DNA of 64,000 bases, taken from assembly GCF_900156605.1 (NCBI RefSeq), contig NZ_FTOA01000002.1, positions 124,001 to 188,000 of the forward strand, read 5' to 3'. Below, piece after piece: positions 1 through 8,415 of the stretch (its first letter is position 1; every line of letters starts with the position of its first letter). Under the pieces are notes generated by a model. The model saw only the letters and a program-made list of their open reading frames with translations, had not been told where the DNA came from and did not search any database. A program made the position numbers and the translations under genes. The DNA comes from Insolitispirillum peregrinum (GTDB taxonomy: Bacteria; Pseudomonadota; Alphaproteobacteria; Rhodospirillales; Rhodospirillaceae).

Positions 1-240
1 ATGCGGCGTCGTTTGCCGGTGGCGGGTATATAGACGGCCCGGAGAATGCTGGCAAGAAGTTTTTGCGAAAATAATTCATTTTTTCAGCATCGGGCGAGTT
101 TGCCCCTTTGCCTCCTCTGGCAGAGTGGGGTTCAATAGATCCATCTTCAGGGCCTTGCCGGAAGCGGGGGGCCCCCCTTATCTGAAGCCTGTGGCAGGCT
201 GTTGGCTGCCGGATCAGGCGAGCAAAAGGACGATATTTTC

Positions 241-1155
241 ATGGCCTTCATTCTGGACGAGTCCGCGATTCCGGTGAACGCTGCGCCCGGCGGTGCAGAT
301 CTGATCAAGGATACCACCATCGAAACCTTCATGGAGGACGTGGTGGTGGCCTCGCAACAGGTGCCGGTGATCGTTGATTTCTGGGCACCGTGGTGCGGTC
401 CGTGCAAAACGCTGGGACCGATGCTGGAAAAACTGGTGCGCCAGTCCGGCGGCAAGGTGCGGATGGTGAAGGTCAATGTTGACGAAGAACAACAGATCGC
501 GGCCCAGTTCCAGATTCAGACCGTCCCGACCGTTTACGCCTTCAAGGGTGGCCGCCCCGTCGATGCCTTTCAGGGGGCACAGCAGGAAAGTCAGCTGAAG
601 CGGTTCATTGATACGCTGGTCGGCGGCGGGGCCAACGTGCTGGACGAAGCGCTGGAGCAGGCCCGCGCGTTCCTGGCCGAAGGCGACGTTGACACCGCCA
701 CCCAGATCTATCAGCAGATTCTGGGCCAGGACCCGGCCCATGCCGGGGCCATTGCCGGGATGCTGCGCTGCTATCTGGCGCGCGGCCTGAACGACGAGGC
801 CGCTCAGGTGATTGCCTCGCTGCCGGACGCGCTGCAAAAGCATGCCGGGATTCAGGCGATCAGCACCGAACTGGCGCTGCTGGCACAGGGTGCCGACGAC
901 TGCGCCCCGCTGGAAGCCAAGGTTGCCGCCAATCCCGATGACCATCAGGCCTACATTGATCTGGCGCTGGCTTACTATGCTGCCGGTCGCAAGGAAGAAG
1001 CCTGTGACATCCTGCTGGCCAGCATCCGCCGCGACCGTAGCTGGAACGAAGAAGAAGCCCGCAAGCAGCTGCTGAAGCTGTTTGAAGCCATGGGACATGC
1101 AGACCCGATCACCAAGGCTGCCCGCCGCAAACTGTCGGCAGTGTGGCTGGCCTGA
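241..1155 (+). CDS. cnoX: Thioredoxin-TPR co-chaperone (YbbN/CnoX type)
   Basis: A 304-residue cytoplasmic protein with an N-terminal thioredoxin fold (about residues 20-125) followed by a helical TPR-like C-terminal half (about 130-300). The redox motif WCGPC is intact at residues 51-55. In the CnoX/YbbN family the thioredoxin part protects substrates under oxidative stress and the TPR part hands them to chaperones. E. coli YbbN lacks the CxxC pair, so this copy should be redox active (inference). I chose the ATG at 241, which has an AAAGGA-like site upstream; an in-frame TTG at 202 would add 13 unlikely residues. The LON-domain, Trm112 and DUF971 genes follow on the same strand, a likely operon. 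Confidence 0.9.
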   Translation: MAFILDESAIPVNAAPGGADLIKDTTIETFMEDVVVASQQVPVIVDFWAPWCGPCKTLGPMLEKLVRQSGGKVRMVKVNVDEEQQIAAQFQIQTVPTVYAFKGGRPVDAFQGAQQESQLKRFIDTLVGGGANVLDEALEQARAFLAEGDVDTATQIYQQILGQDPAHAGAIAGMLRCYLARGLNDEAAQVIASLPDALQKHAGIQAISTELALLAQGADDCAPLEAKVAANPDDHQAYIDLALAYYAAGRKEEACDILLASIRRDRSWNEEEARKQLLKLFEAMGHADPITKAARRKLSAVWLA

Positions 1156-1216
1156 TTCATCGTGCAGGGAGGGTTCCCCCCCCTGTCCCTGTTGTCCCAG
1201 CCCCACAGGTGGCGCC

Positions 1217-1888
1217 ATGGTTTTGCCCGGCCCGTTTCATCCCCGCTTTGATGCCTTGCCCCGGACGCTGCCGGTCTTTCCCCTCCCCGGGGCCCTGCTG
1301 TTGCCGTGGGGCAAGCTGCCGCTGAACATTTTCGAGCCACGCTATCTCAACATGGTTGAAGATGCGCTGGGAGCGGGCCGGTTGATTGGCATGATCCAGC
1401 CGTTGCGCGCGCAGCAGTCTCCCGGCGAGGACAGACTGCCCCTCTGTGAGGTCGGCTGTGCCGGGCGGATTTCCTCGTTCACCGAAAGCAATGATGGCCG
1501 CCTGCTGATCACCCTGACCGGCCTGATCCGCTTTCGGGTCACCGGCGAAGTGCCAGGGCAGCGCGGCTATCGCGTCATCTCGCCGCAATGGGGGGCCTTT
1601 GCCGACGACCTTGCGCCGCCGCCAGCCGTGAAGCTGGACCGCAAACGTCTGCTTCTCAGCATGAGCGGCTTCGTTCAGCAGCGTGAGCTGCCGATGAACC
1701 TGCGCATTCTCGAAGACCTGAAGGACCCGGACCTGATCACCACACTGGCGATGATCTGCCCGTTCGACGTGCAGGAAAAGCAGGCCATCCTGGAGGCTGA
1801 AACCTTGCAGGATCGTGCGGACCTGCTACAGACCCTGCTTGATATGGCCCACTATGCCAGCGGCAACGAACCGCAGTCGCGGCAATAG
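1217..1888 (+). CDS. LON substrate-binding domain protein
   Basis: A 223-residue protein consisting essentially of the LON N-terminal (substrate-binding) domain. It opens with the typical [19 protein letters not shown] segment and [10 protein letters not shown], and contains no ATPase or protease domain. Stand-alone LON-domain proteins are common in Alphaproteobacteria next to the YbbN-type gene, as here, and their biochemical role is not settled. The ATG at 1217 is preferred because it sits just before the conserved domain. An open frame runs further upstream into the preceding gene, but that extension is Cys/Pro rich and looks untranslated. Confidence 0.88.
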   Translation: MVLPGPFHPRFDALPRTLPVFPLPGALLLPWGKLPLNIFEPRYLNMVEDALGAGRLIGMIQPLRAQQSPGEDRLPLCEVGCAGRISSFTESNDGRLLITLTGLIRFRVTGEVPGQRGYRVISPQWGAFADDLAPPPAVKLDRKRLLLSMSGFVQQRELPMNLRILEDLKDPDLITTLAMICPFDVQEKQAILEAETLQDRADLLQTLLDMAHYASGNEPQSRQ

Positions 1889-1938
1889 GGCATGACCATG
1901 CTCCGGGCCGTGTGCCCACCATTCCAAGGAACCCCGTA

Positions 1939-2136
1939 ATGTCCGAAGCTCCGCGTACCGTTGATCCCAAACTGCTCGAAATTCTGGTCTGCCCGCTGTC
2001 AAAAGGCCCGCTGACCTATGATCCGCAGGCGCAAGAGCTGATCTCGCCGCAAGCCGGGCTGGCCTACCCCATCCGCGACGGTATCCCGATCATGCTGATT
2101 GACGCCGCCCGCCAGCTTGATGGCGAAGGTGCGTGA
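1939..2136 (+). CDS. Trm112 family small protein
   Basis: A 65-residue protein of the Trm112/YcaR family (UPF0434). It carries the hallmark [14 protein letters not shown] near the start and [14 protein letters not shown] in the second half. In eukaryotes and archaea Trm112 activates methyltransferases, and bacterial members are presumed small partner proteins. Only one cysteine of the usual zinc set remains (in VCPLSKG), so metal binding is doubtful. The ATG at 1939 follows an AAGGA site. An in-frame GTG at 1912 would add nine residues. Its TGA overlaps the start of the next gene, so the two are probably translated together. Confidence 0.88.
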   Translation: MSEAPRTVDPKLLEILVCPLSKGPLTYDPQAQELISPQAGLAYPIRDGIPIMLIDAARQLDGEGA

Positions 2137-2492
2137 TGGGCGTCACTGTCTGGCCCAGCGACATCACCCTTGACCGCACCACCCGGACGCTGACCATCGA
2201 TTTTGACGATGGCGCACATTTTGTGTTCAGCGCCGAGTTCCTGCGCGTGCTGAGCCCGTCGGCCGAAGTGCAAGGCCACAGCCCCGATCAAAAGGTGACT
2301 GTCCCCGGTAAACGCAACGTCGGCTTTGTCGGGGCCGAAGAAGTCGGAAACTATGCCCTGAAGATCATCTTTGATGATCGCCATGACAGCGGCCTGTATA
2401 CGTGGCAGGCTCTCTATCAGATGGGGCTGAACCACGACAGCCTGTGGCAGGGCTATCTGGACGAGCTGGCCGCCAAAGGGCTGCAGCGATAA
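2136..2492 (+). CDS. DUF971 domain protein
   Basis: A 118-residue protein of the DUF971 family, which is related to the N-terminal domain of gamma-butyrobetaine hydroxylase. Visible signatures are the opening WPSDITLD, then LTIDFDDG and FSAEFLRVLSPSAEV, and the YALKIIFDDRHDSGLYTW block near the end. Family members are linked to iron-sulfur protein maturation in some organisms; a function here cannot be given from sequence alone. The ATG overlaps the stop of the Trm112-like gene by one base, and the stop codon lies inside a terminator hairpin. Confidence 0.85.
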   Translation: MGVTVWPSDITLDRTTRTLTIDFDDGAHFVFSAEFLRVLSPSAEVQGHSPDQKVTVPGKRNVGFVGAEEVGNYALKIIFDDRHDSGLYTWQALYQMGLNHDSLWQGYLDELAAKGLQR

Positions 2493-2529
2493 AAGAAACG
2501 GGGGTCCATCAGGTCCCCCGTTTCTTTTA
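2490..2529. terminator. Bidirectional terminator overlapping two stop codons
   Basis: A perfect 15-bp inverted repeat, TAAAAGAAACGGGGG with its complement, is separated by 10 bases. One arm begins with the TAA of the DUF971 gene and the other ends with the TAA of hisB on the opposite strand. The AAAA and TTTT ends give a U-tract in both directions, so one hairpin can end both convergent genes. Confidence 0.9.
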
Positions 2530-3126
2530 CAGCGAGCCGCCAAGCACCCCTTTGGTCGATGGAACGGCATCGGCCTTGCGCGGGTCGATCTCGACCGCCT
2601 GCCGCAGGGCGCGGGCCAGCGCCTTGAAGGTGCTTTCGATGATGTGGTGGCTGTTTTCGCCGTACAGGTTTTGCACATGCAAGGTGATCCCGGCCGCCTG
2701 CGCGAACGCCTGGAACCATTCCTTGAACAGCTCGGTATCCATCTCGCCGATCTTGTCGCGGCGGAAATCCACCCTCCAGATCAGGTAGGGGCGGTTCGAC
2801 AGGTCCAATGCAACCTGCGTCAGCGTTTCGTCCATCGGGATCAGGGCTGAACCATAGCGGGTAATCCCCTTGCGATCCCCCAGCGCCTGCGCCACCGCCT
2901 GACCGATGGCAATGCCACTGTCTTCGGTCGTATGGTGAAAATCAATATGGATGTCACCCTTGGCGCGCACCGTCAGATCAATCAGGGAATGTCGCGACAA
3001 CTGTTCCAGCATGTGATCCAGAAAACCGATTCCGGTCGAAACATCGTAAACACCAGTCCCGTCCAGATTGAGCGAGACGGAAATTTGGGTTTCATGGGTA
3101 TTTCGTTCAACAGTGGCTTGCCGCAT
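2527..3126 (-). CDS. hisB: Imidazoleglycerol-phosphate dehydratase
   Basis: A 199-residue monofunctional HisB that dehydrates imidazole glycerol phosphate to imidazole acetol phosphate in histidine synthesis. Duplicated metal-binding motifs are visible: [15 protein letters not shown] near residue 63 and [17 protein letters not shown] near residue 157. The usual [15 protein letters not shown] motif precedes them. There is no phosphatase domain. In many relatives hisB directly precedes hisH, hisA and hisF. Here those genes lie about 50 kb away (50916-53512) and hisB stands alone, transcribed from the gap it shares with the XRE regulator. Confidence 0.96.
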   Translation of the reverse strand: MRQATVERNTHETQISVSLNLDGTGVYDVSTGIGFLDHMLEQLSRHSLIDLTVRAKGDIHIDFHHTTEDSGIAIGQAVAQALGDRKGITRYGSALIPMDETLTQVALDLSNRPYLIWRVDFRRDKIGEMDTELFKEWFQAFAQAAGITLHVQNLYGENSHHIIESTFKALARALRQAVEIDPRKADAVPSTKGVLGGSL

Positions 3127-3449
3127 GGCACAACGATCCTATGAGAACTTGGGAGCTTGCAGTCTTATGTAACAGCCCACCCCGGTACGGGCAATGGATG
3201 CCATGACGGAAACCGTCTATTCGGGACTGTTGGCATCCACATAAAATGGGTGATGCCACGGGTTTTTCCCAAAAACTCAACCAATATAAAGTATAGACTA
3301 CGAACTCCGCACTCATGGTGCGATTGCGTTCTAGGTTTCTAGTGGTGTACAACCGCCCACATCGGTATGGTTGCGATACAGAACCCCATTGGCTCTCATC
3401 AGTGGTTTTGGACTGCCCGATGAGGCCGTTTCTCGGTAACGGTGATAAC
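3127..3449. promoter_or_regulatory. Divergent intergenic region between hisB and XRE gene
   Basis: 323 bases separate two divergent genes and must hold the promoters of both. An AT-rich core around 3281-3300 contains TATAAA on the plus strand and TATACT on the minus strand, but no convincing -35 partner was found. I see no gene or strong hairpin. Confidence 0.4.
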
Positions 3450-3932
3450 GTGACAGATAACGAAACAAGCAAGCCCCGCCGGCGCCAGCCCATTACCGCG
3501 AAGGAATATGGCCCGGACCCCGTTGATGTGCACGTCGGGAAGCGCTTGCGCCTGCGTCGGACCCTGTTGGGGATGAGCCAGGAACAGCTGGCGGCAGCCG
3601 TTGGTGTGACCTTCCAGCAAATTCAGAAGTATGAACGCGGTTCAAACCGTGTTTCCGCATCCCGCCTTTACGATATTGCCCGTGTTCTGGGCGTTGATAT
3701 CTCGTTCTTCTTTGAAGACATCAGCGGCGATGTCACCTCGCAGCGCCCGACCCAGCACCTGCCGGAAGAAGCCGGCATCGAACTGTCTGACCGGCCGATG
3801 CCAGCCTACGAGATGGACGAAATGTCCCGCTCCGAGACTCTCGAGCTGGTTCGTTGCTATTGGAAGCTGCCCAATCTCGACATGCGCAAGCACGTCCTGG
3901 ACTTGCTGCGGACCATGAGCCGCCGCGAGTAG
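3450..3932 (+). CDS. XRE/Cro-type transcriptional regulator
   Basis: A 160-residue DNA-binding protein with one classical helix-turn-helix of the Cro/C1 type (about residues 30-85, RLRLRRTLLGMSQEQLAAAV followed by QIQKYERG and a DIARVLGVD segment). The C-terminal half is helical, ends LRTMSRRE and has no effector domain that I recognise. Members of this form are usual chromosomal regulators in Rhodospirillales rather than phage repressors. I chose the GTG at 3450 because the conserved family start lies close after it. An ATG at 3420 in the same frame would add ten residues. The gene ends before a strong terminator. Confidence 0.85.
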   Translation: MTDNETSKPRRRQPITAKEYGPDPVDVHVGKRLRLRRTLLGMSQEQLAAAVGVTFQQIQKYERGSNRVSASRLYDIARVLGVDISFFFEDISGDVTSQRPTQHLPEEAGIELSDRPMPAYEMDEMSRSETLELVRCYWKLPNLDMRKHVLDLLRTMSRRE

Positions 3933-3992
3933 TCCGCAAAGGGGGGGCACCCGTATGGGCAGCCCCCTGACACGATCACGGAGCATCTGCTT

Positions 3993-4021
3993 GTGGGGTC
4001 ATGTTGGCCCCACTTTTTTTG
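3993..4021 (+). terminator. Rho-independent terminator of the XRE gene
   Basis: GTGGGG pairs with CCCCAC, and the stem can extend inward to about nine pairs around a TGT loop. A run of eight T follows. Confidence 0.9.
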
Positions 4022-4057
4022 TGTTTTCTCAAACTGGCCCGCCCTGTGATGCAAAGC

Positions 4058-4073
4058 CACAGTATACGACAGT
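4058..4073 (-). promoter_or_regulatory. Recurrent motif ACTGTCGTATACTGTG
   Basis: The minus-strand 16-mer ACTGTCGTATACTGTG recurs with few changes at 14552-14573, 37158-37172 and 43238-43257, and in a shortened form at 4165. It contains a TATACT hexamer that could act as a -10 box. Here it lies in a gap with no gene directly downstream on its strand. Confidence 0.4.
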
Positions 4074-4086
4074 TGAAGGAGGATAG

Positions 4087-4147
4087 CGGACTACCGCCCG
4101 TTCCTGCCCGGGGCATCAAGGCCCCCGGGAAGATGTGGAGCAGAACC
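4087..4147. repeat. Degenerate dispersed GC-rich palindromic element
   Basis: GCGGACTACCGCCCG, then a GGGGCATCAAGGCCCCC palindrome, then GATGTGGAGCAGAACCCC. It matches in order the two modules seen at 48021-48141, with several substitutions, and looks like an old copy of the same family. Confidence 0.55.
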
Positions 4148-4164
4148 CCGCATTTTTTCTTCTC

Positions 4165-4179
4165 ACTGTCGTATATTGC
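4165..4179 (+). promoter_or_regulatory. Shortened copy of the ACTGTCGTATACTGTG motif
   Basis: ACTGTCGTATATTGC on the plus strand, inverted relative to the copy at 4058 and about 90 bases from it. It lies just beyond the 3' end of the acyltransferase gene. Confidence 0.3.
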
Positions 4180-4186
4180 TTCTTTT

Positions 4187-5254
4187 TTATTTTTCTACTG
4201 CTCGATAGTGGCTGTTTTTCCTCAAGAATGGCTTTTCAATGCAGTGCCACGAGATGATTGCCAGCACGAGAGTGAGCGTGACCGTTGACACGCTTCCAAC
4301 AAGGCGGTTGTTGAAAACCCCTGCCCAGATCAAAGCCTGAATAACCGGGAAATGCCAGATATAGATACCATAGGAAAAATCCCCATAGCGACCAAAATTG
4401 CCCAGATAAACCACAAAGACAAAAGCCAGGGCAACCAGGGCTATGGCCAATGGTTGAATGACTATCCCGACATCACCTTGCTTGAATATTAAGAACAAGG
4501 CAATAGCAGGAAGAAGAGTATATAATCTGATTTTTTTGAAGATATCAAAATAATAATAAATCAAGGCACCAGACATAAAATAAGATAAATTTCCGGGCAA
4601 TTGCTTTGACAGTGTCAGCTTTCCAAGGTGTTCTAATCCAAGGCGATACGTAACAGATAAAATATAAAGAGTGATAATGACCTTCAGAGCCCCGTACCGC
4701 CGGATAGCCCACACGATCAGTGCAACGCTCAGATAGAACATAACCTCCACCTTGATGGTCCACAGGGCTCCATTAATTGCCGTCTCGGTATTATGACTGA
4801 AAACACCCGGAAGAGAGGGCGTCAGGAAATTCATAAACGACAAATTGTGCAAAAGATATTTTAACGATCCAGATGACAGGTATTCGGAAAAGGAAAGATC
4901 CGAAATCAGAATCCCCACCAGGAATGATAGAAAAATCACTGTGCCATAACCGGGGTAAATACGGCGAATACGCTTTCCTATGTAAGAACGCAGATTTGAA
5001 GACGATTCATAGCTGCGGATGATCAAGAACCCGCTGAGAATGAAAAAAGTATCGACAGCAATTCCGGAATTGAAAAATGTCTCAAAAATTGACAGGGATT
5101 GATCTCCGATCAATCTATTCATGTGAACCATCATAACTGAAAATGCCAGGAAAAACCTCAGCATATCCATGTTATTAGTATCTGATATAACATCTCTTTC
5201 AGGACCGGTGTATCTTTCATATTTCATCTTTTTCTTCCCACTGATTGATGACAT
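4187..5254 (-). CDS. Acyltransferase 3 family membrane protein
   Basis: A polytopic inner-membrane O-acyltransferase of the Acyltransferase_3 family (355 residues, about ten hydrophobic segments). Family marks are RFFLAFSVMMVHMN with the conserved His near the N-terminus, FFILSGFLI, the WTIKVEVMFYL segment and a C-terminal IYIWHFPV. Such enzymes acetylate or otherwise acylate surface polysaccharides, which fits the sugar genes upstream on the same strand. The start is uncertain: ATG at 5254 is given, but the ATG at 5227 has a better GGGAAG site ahead of it. Base composition is clearly AT-richer than the flanks, suggesting later acquisition. Confidence 0.88.
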   Translation of the reverse strand: MSSISGKKKMKYERYTGPERDVISDTNNMDMLRFFLAFSVMMVHMNRLIGDQSLSIFETFFNSGIAVDTFFILSGFLIIRSYESSSNLRSYIGKRIRRIYPGYGTVIFLSFLVGILISDLSFSEYLSSGSLKYLLHNLSFMNFLTPSLPGVFSHNTETAINGALWTIKVEVMFYLSVALIVWAIRRYGALKVIITLYILSVTYRLGLEHLGKLTLSKQLPGNLSYFMSGALIYYYFDIFKKIRLYTLLPAIALFLIFKQGDVGIVIQPLAIALVALAFVFVVYLGNFGRYGDFSYGIYIWHFPVIQALIWAGVFNNRLVGSVSTVTLTLVLAIISWHCIEKPFLRKNSHYRAVEK

Positions 5255-5315
5255 TTCCAAAAGAACATATAATTTCGCTTCACCTTATTTTTAATGATAA
5301 ATAAGATTAGACTAT

Positions 5316-5918
5316 TTATATTTTCTCTATGTATTTACTTTCAATAAGTATTTCCTCAATCAATTCCATCATCGCATGGCCGGCAGTAATGTGAATTTCC
5401 TGCACACGACCAGTTTCGGACGTCGGGGCAATCAAGGTCTGGTCGCAATGCTCGCGGGCTGGACCGCCGTCCCCTCCCAAAAAGCCCAAGGTGGTAATGC
5501 CCATGGTGCGGGCGGCCTTCAGGGCCAGAATGATGTTTTCTGATTTCCCCGATGTGGTCAGACCGATCAGCACATCGCCAGGCTTGCCCAAAGCCAGAAC
5601 CATCCGCTCATAAAACACGGTATAGCTATAATCGTTGCCACATGCTGTCATTGACGAGCTATCCATGGCCAGCGCGAGCGCAGGCAGGCCTGCCCGATCA
5701 ACTTCGGACCGCAGACGAATCAGAAGCTCGGCGGCCAGATGCTGGGCGTCTGCAGCAGACCCTCCGTTCCCGCAAAAGAGTATCTTCCCACCGCTTTTAA
5801 GGCTGTTGGCACAGGTCAACGCCATGGCCACGACATCATCGGGGATGGTTTCCATTGCCTTTTGCTTGGCCTCAATGGAGCGACGGAACAGGTTTTTGAC
5901 GTAGGTAACGTGATCCAT
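5316..5918 (-). CDS. gmhA: Phosphoheptose isomerase (SIS domain, GmhA type)
   Basis: A 200-residue SIS-domain protein. In the GmhA family it converts sedoheptulose 7-phosphate to D-glycero-D-manno-heptose 7-phosphate, the first step to LPS or surface heptose. The sugar-phosphate site reads LFCGNGGSAADAQHLAAELL, followed by LTTSGKSENI and the C-terminal EIHITAGHAMMELIEE helix, all typical. DiaA, a replication factor with the same fold, is an alternative, but the polysaccharide context favours GmhA. An AAAGGA site precedes the ATG. No other heptose gene (hldE, gmhB) is in the window. Confidence 0.88.
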   Translation of the reverse strand: MDHVTYVKNLFRRSIEAKQKAMETIPDDVVAMALTCANSLKSGGKILFCGNGGSAADAQHLAAELLIRLRSEVDRAGLPALALAMDSSSMTACGNDYSYTVFYERMVLALGKPGDVLIGLTTSGKSENIILALKAARTMGITTLGFLGGDGGPAREHCDQTLIAPTSETGRVQEIHITAGHAMMELIEEILIESKYIEKI

Positions 5919-5934
5919 GGGGGCGATCCTTTAG

Positions 5935-5972
5935 AGCATTGTGCGAAAAGTGGGAACCGGTTTTCGCGGGAA
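5935..5972. repeat. Intergenic inverted repeat (alphaproteobacterial type)
   Basis: GAGCATTGTGCGAAAAGTGG then GAACCGGTTTTCGC: GCGAAAA at 5943-5949 pairs with TTTTCGC at 5961-5967. This pattern is a common intergenic repeat in Alphaproteobacteria. It lies between the polymerase-like gene and gmhA. Confidence 0.6.
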
Positions 5973-6014
5973 CACTGCGACACATCAAAAAGCCAGCAGG
6001 GCAAACAGTGCAGA

Positions 6015-7289
6015 TCAGGGGTTGCCAAGCATGGAACGGCTTGTGTGCTGACTTGCAGGAGAACGGGTGAAAACGGTGTAAAGCATCAAAGACAAACCAA
6101 CCATTGCTGGTCCTGTGAAATAGCTTGCTCCACGGAGTGCCGCAATCAGGAAAGAAAAAATAAATCCGTTTTGCAGGATCATATCCAGGCTGGGTGTGCG
6201 TTCGATCGCGATGGACCGGAAAAACTTCCACAAGGACAGCAGGTACAGCAGAAGGAATGCATACCCGAACTCCCCAACCCCTTTAAACAACAAGGACGAA
6301 CCATCAAAATTATTCAGCGTATCAAGGGGAGGACCAAGCTTTGCCACGAGACTGTATGGTAAAAGTGCCTGAAAATTCAGCATCCCGACCCCGAATGGAT
6401 AATATTCCAATGCAGAAATGGCCATTTCCGCTCCTTTTGCAAAGACAAGAACGGAAAGATTGTCTCCACGTGAAACAGTATCGAGATCCAGCGTTATAAC
6501 ACCTGTGATACGGTCGTAAATTTGAGGGATCATGAAGACCATTACAATAACAATTGGCATTCCGAAAAGAAGGGGAAGAATACTTCTACGAACGAAAAGG
6601 CGGCACAGGAAGGCCAAGCCATAAATAGCAACACCAGTTGCTGATGCGGCAAGGAAAAAAACCGAGATGAATAGCAGGACATGCGATATCTTTCCCCCAA
6701 CATATTTGGAAAAAATACTCGGATAGGCGACGGACAAAAAGATCAGGGGGGCGAGGATCATCCCCACGTGAGACGATTCTCCGGCAAAACCGAAGGTTCT
6801 GGGGAGCCCGGGGATATAAGCGCCTTGGGCAATCTGGCCTGTCACTAACACCAGAACCGTCCCGCAGATCTGAATAGCCAGATGAAGCCGAAAGAACCAT
6901 CGACAAAACAGAAACAGCTGTTGGTGCCCATGGTCTTTTGAAATATCCCATAGCCGAGCCGTACAGACCATCAGCGTAATGAACAAAAATAAACCAGAAT
7001 ACATTCTAAGTGGCGATGATGGTATTGAGTAAAACACACTCTGTATTAAATTGAATACAAGCAAAAAAATAGAAATATTTATTAAAAAGAAAACATTTTT
7101 CCTTTTCATTCCGACAAGAAAGAAGAGAGCGACAATGAGCGGAAGATGAATCGCAAGGACCGATGAACCGGGTAGAGGGACCGCAATATCATAAAGATAA
7201 ATTGTCGCCGCCAGCAGGAAGCCAGCCAGCATCCGCTGGAGATAGGTTGTTTTCAAACCATAAGGGATGGTAATGCGCGGCACGGCCAT
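6015..7289 (-). CDS. O-antigen polymerase/ligase-like membrane protein
   Basis: A 424-residue protein that is almost entirely hydrophobic, with ten or more predicted membrane helices and one larger central loop (GYIPGLPRTFGFAGESSH region). Size, topology and position among surface-sugar genes suggest a Wzy-type polymerase or a WaaL-like ligase. These families share little sequence, so this is an inference from topology and context. Sequence around the SSHVGM and GVGMLNFQ segments resembles O-antigen ligase domains. Base composition is AT-richer than the housekeeping genes. A GTGAGA site precedes the ATG. Confidence 0.65.
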   Translation of the reverse strand: MAVPRITIPYGLKTTYLQRMLAGFLLAATIYLYDIAVPLPGSSVLAIHLPLIVALFFLVGMKRKNVFFLINISIFLLVFNLIQSVFYSIPSSPLRMYSGLFLFITLMVCTARLWDISKDHGHQQLFLFCRWFFRLHLAIQICGTVLVLVTGQIAQGAYIPGLPRTFGFAGESSHVGMILAPLIFLSVAYPSIFSKYVGGKISHVLLFISVFFLAASATGVAIYGLAFLCRLFVRRSILPLLFGMPIVIVMVFMIPQIYDRITGVITLDLDTVSRGDNLSVLVFAKGAEMAISALEYYPFGVGMLNFQALLPYSLVAKLGPPLDTLNNFDGSSLLFKGVGEFGYAFLLLYLLSLWKFFRSIAIERTPSLDMILQNGFIFSFLIAALRGASYFTGPAMVGLSLMLYTVFTRSPASQHTSRSMLGNP

Positions 7290-7731
7290 ATCTCACGCCA
7301 AAAGCAAATTTCGGGCAATCAGGGCAGCCCTGCGTTTGCGTGTTAAGGTCAGGGGTCTTTGTACATCAAGTTGATCACAGATGTAAGAACCGGCACCGTC
7401 TCCTGATGCCTGCCTGGCACAGACCATGCCAGAGATCACCTTGGCCTTTCGCACTCCCCCCGCTCTTGTAAAAAGAGAAGGGGGGCTGTTTCCCACCCGA
7501 GAAAAAGCTTCAGAAGGCTGCCTTTTTCCGGGCCACAACATTCCACCAGCCCTGCCGTTCAGGCACTGGTCTGACAAATCTGGCTGATGACGTGATCCAG
7601 CACATCCAGCGGGAAATCGGCAAACAGAGACCGATCGGCGAAATCGCCGCTGGTATCGCCTTGCCGCAGATGGGGACTTTCCGCTGGTTCCCCACGCTGG
7701 AAGTCATCACAATCGGTTGAAAACCAGCTGA
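7290..7731 (-). other. 442-bp gap with no clear gene
   Basis: No convincing gene between wbqC and the polymerase-like gene. On the minus strand a frame without an ATG (7559-7747) encodes about 55 protein-like residues ending FPLDVLDHVISQICQTSA; it could be the tail of a lost gene. A GC hairpin at about 7455-7485 (CCCCCC, CTCTT and their complements) has no clear U-tract and may be a weak terminator for the genes upstream. Confidence 0.4.
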
Positions 7732-8415
7732 CTATCCTTCCAGCAGGTTAACTGGGTTGGGTTCATTCATCAACAGGTCAATAACCCCCATATAGGGCTC
7801 AAAACCCGGGTAGGCTTGTTGATAGGCAGGATGCTGGTAGTCCTGATAGACAACCGCAATTCCAGCCTCGGCGAACGAGGCTTCGTTCAGATATCCCCGC
7901 CCTTGCGAGCCAGACAGATAGGTTGTCGCTCCGACCGCGCGGCACAGATTCAGGATCAGGTCACTTTTGGCCCCGTCAACCGGCGGCATGTCAGACGTTT
8001 TGCGGATCGGGGTGGTGATCCCAAGGGCCTGATTAAAAACATCCATCATGTCCCAACACAGATCGCTCAGGCGCTGATAGGGGGTGTGATAGAACGGTTC
8101 GAGCCGTGGCAGCCAGTCGGCAGCACACGGCGCCTTGCGATAATTCTGACTGATCGCGGCCCAGTGCTTGGCCTGCCACGGCAACACCGGGTTGATGTCT
8201 ACCTCGGCAATGGTCTGCTCATAGTGCTTGCCCTTGGTCTGGACTGGCACTGTCTGCCAGATCCAGCCATCCTTGGTGCGGATCTTGTTGCGGTTCTGGA
8301 AACTGCCCTTCTGGAACTGGACGGTATCAAGATACAAAAACAGGTCCGACTTGAGAATTTTGTCGAAATACCCCAGCCAGGGCAGGTAAGCAGGCTGATG
8401 AATGGAAACGATCAT
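7732..8415 (-). CDS. WbqC family protein
   Basis: A 227-residue protein of the WbqC-like family. The start MIVSIHQPAYLPWLGYF, with the IHQPxYLPW signature, is diagnostic, followed by FLYLDTVQFQKGSFQNRNKI. Family members are found in O-antigen and amino-sugar clusters and are thought to modify or acylate sugars, but no reaction is firmly established. The ATG overlaps the TGA of the NeuB-type gene, so the two are translationally coupled. That supports a role in the same nonulosonate-like sugar pathway. Confidence 0.9.
   Translation of the reverse strand: MIVSIHQPAYLPWLGYFDKILKSDLFLYLDTVQFQKGSFQNRNKIRTKDGWIWQTVPVQTKGKHYEQTIAEVDINPVLPWQAKHWAAISQNYRKAPCAADWLPRLEPFYHTPYQRLSDLCWDMMDVFNQALGITTPIRKTSDMPPVDGAKSDLILNLCRAVGATTYLSGSQGRGYLNEASFAEAGIAVVYQDYQHPAYQQAYPGFEPYMGVIDLLMNEPNPVNLLEG

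Noticed and set aside
1-33. A short frame beginning with the first ATG of the window
   Set aside because: Ten codons to a stop, with no upstream context to judge a ribosome site or a longer gene.
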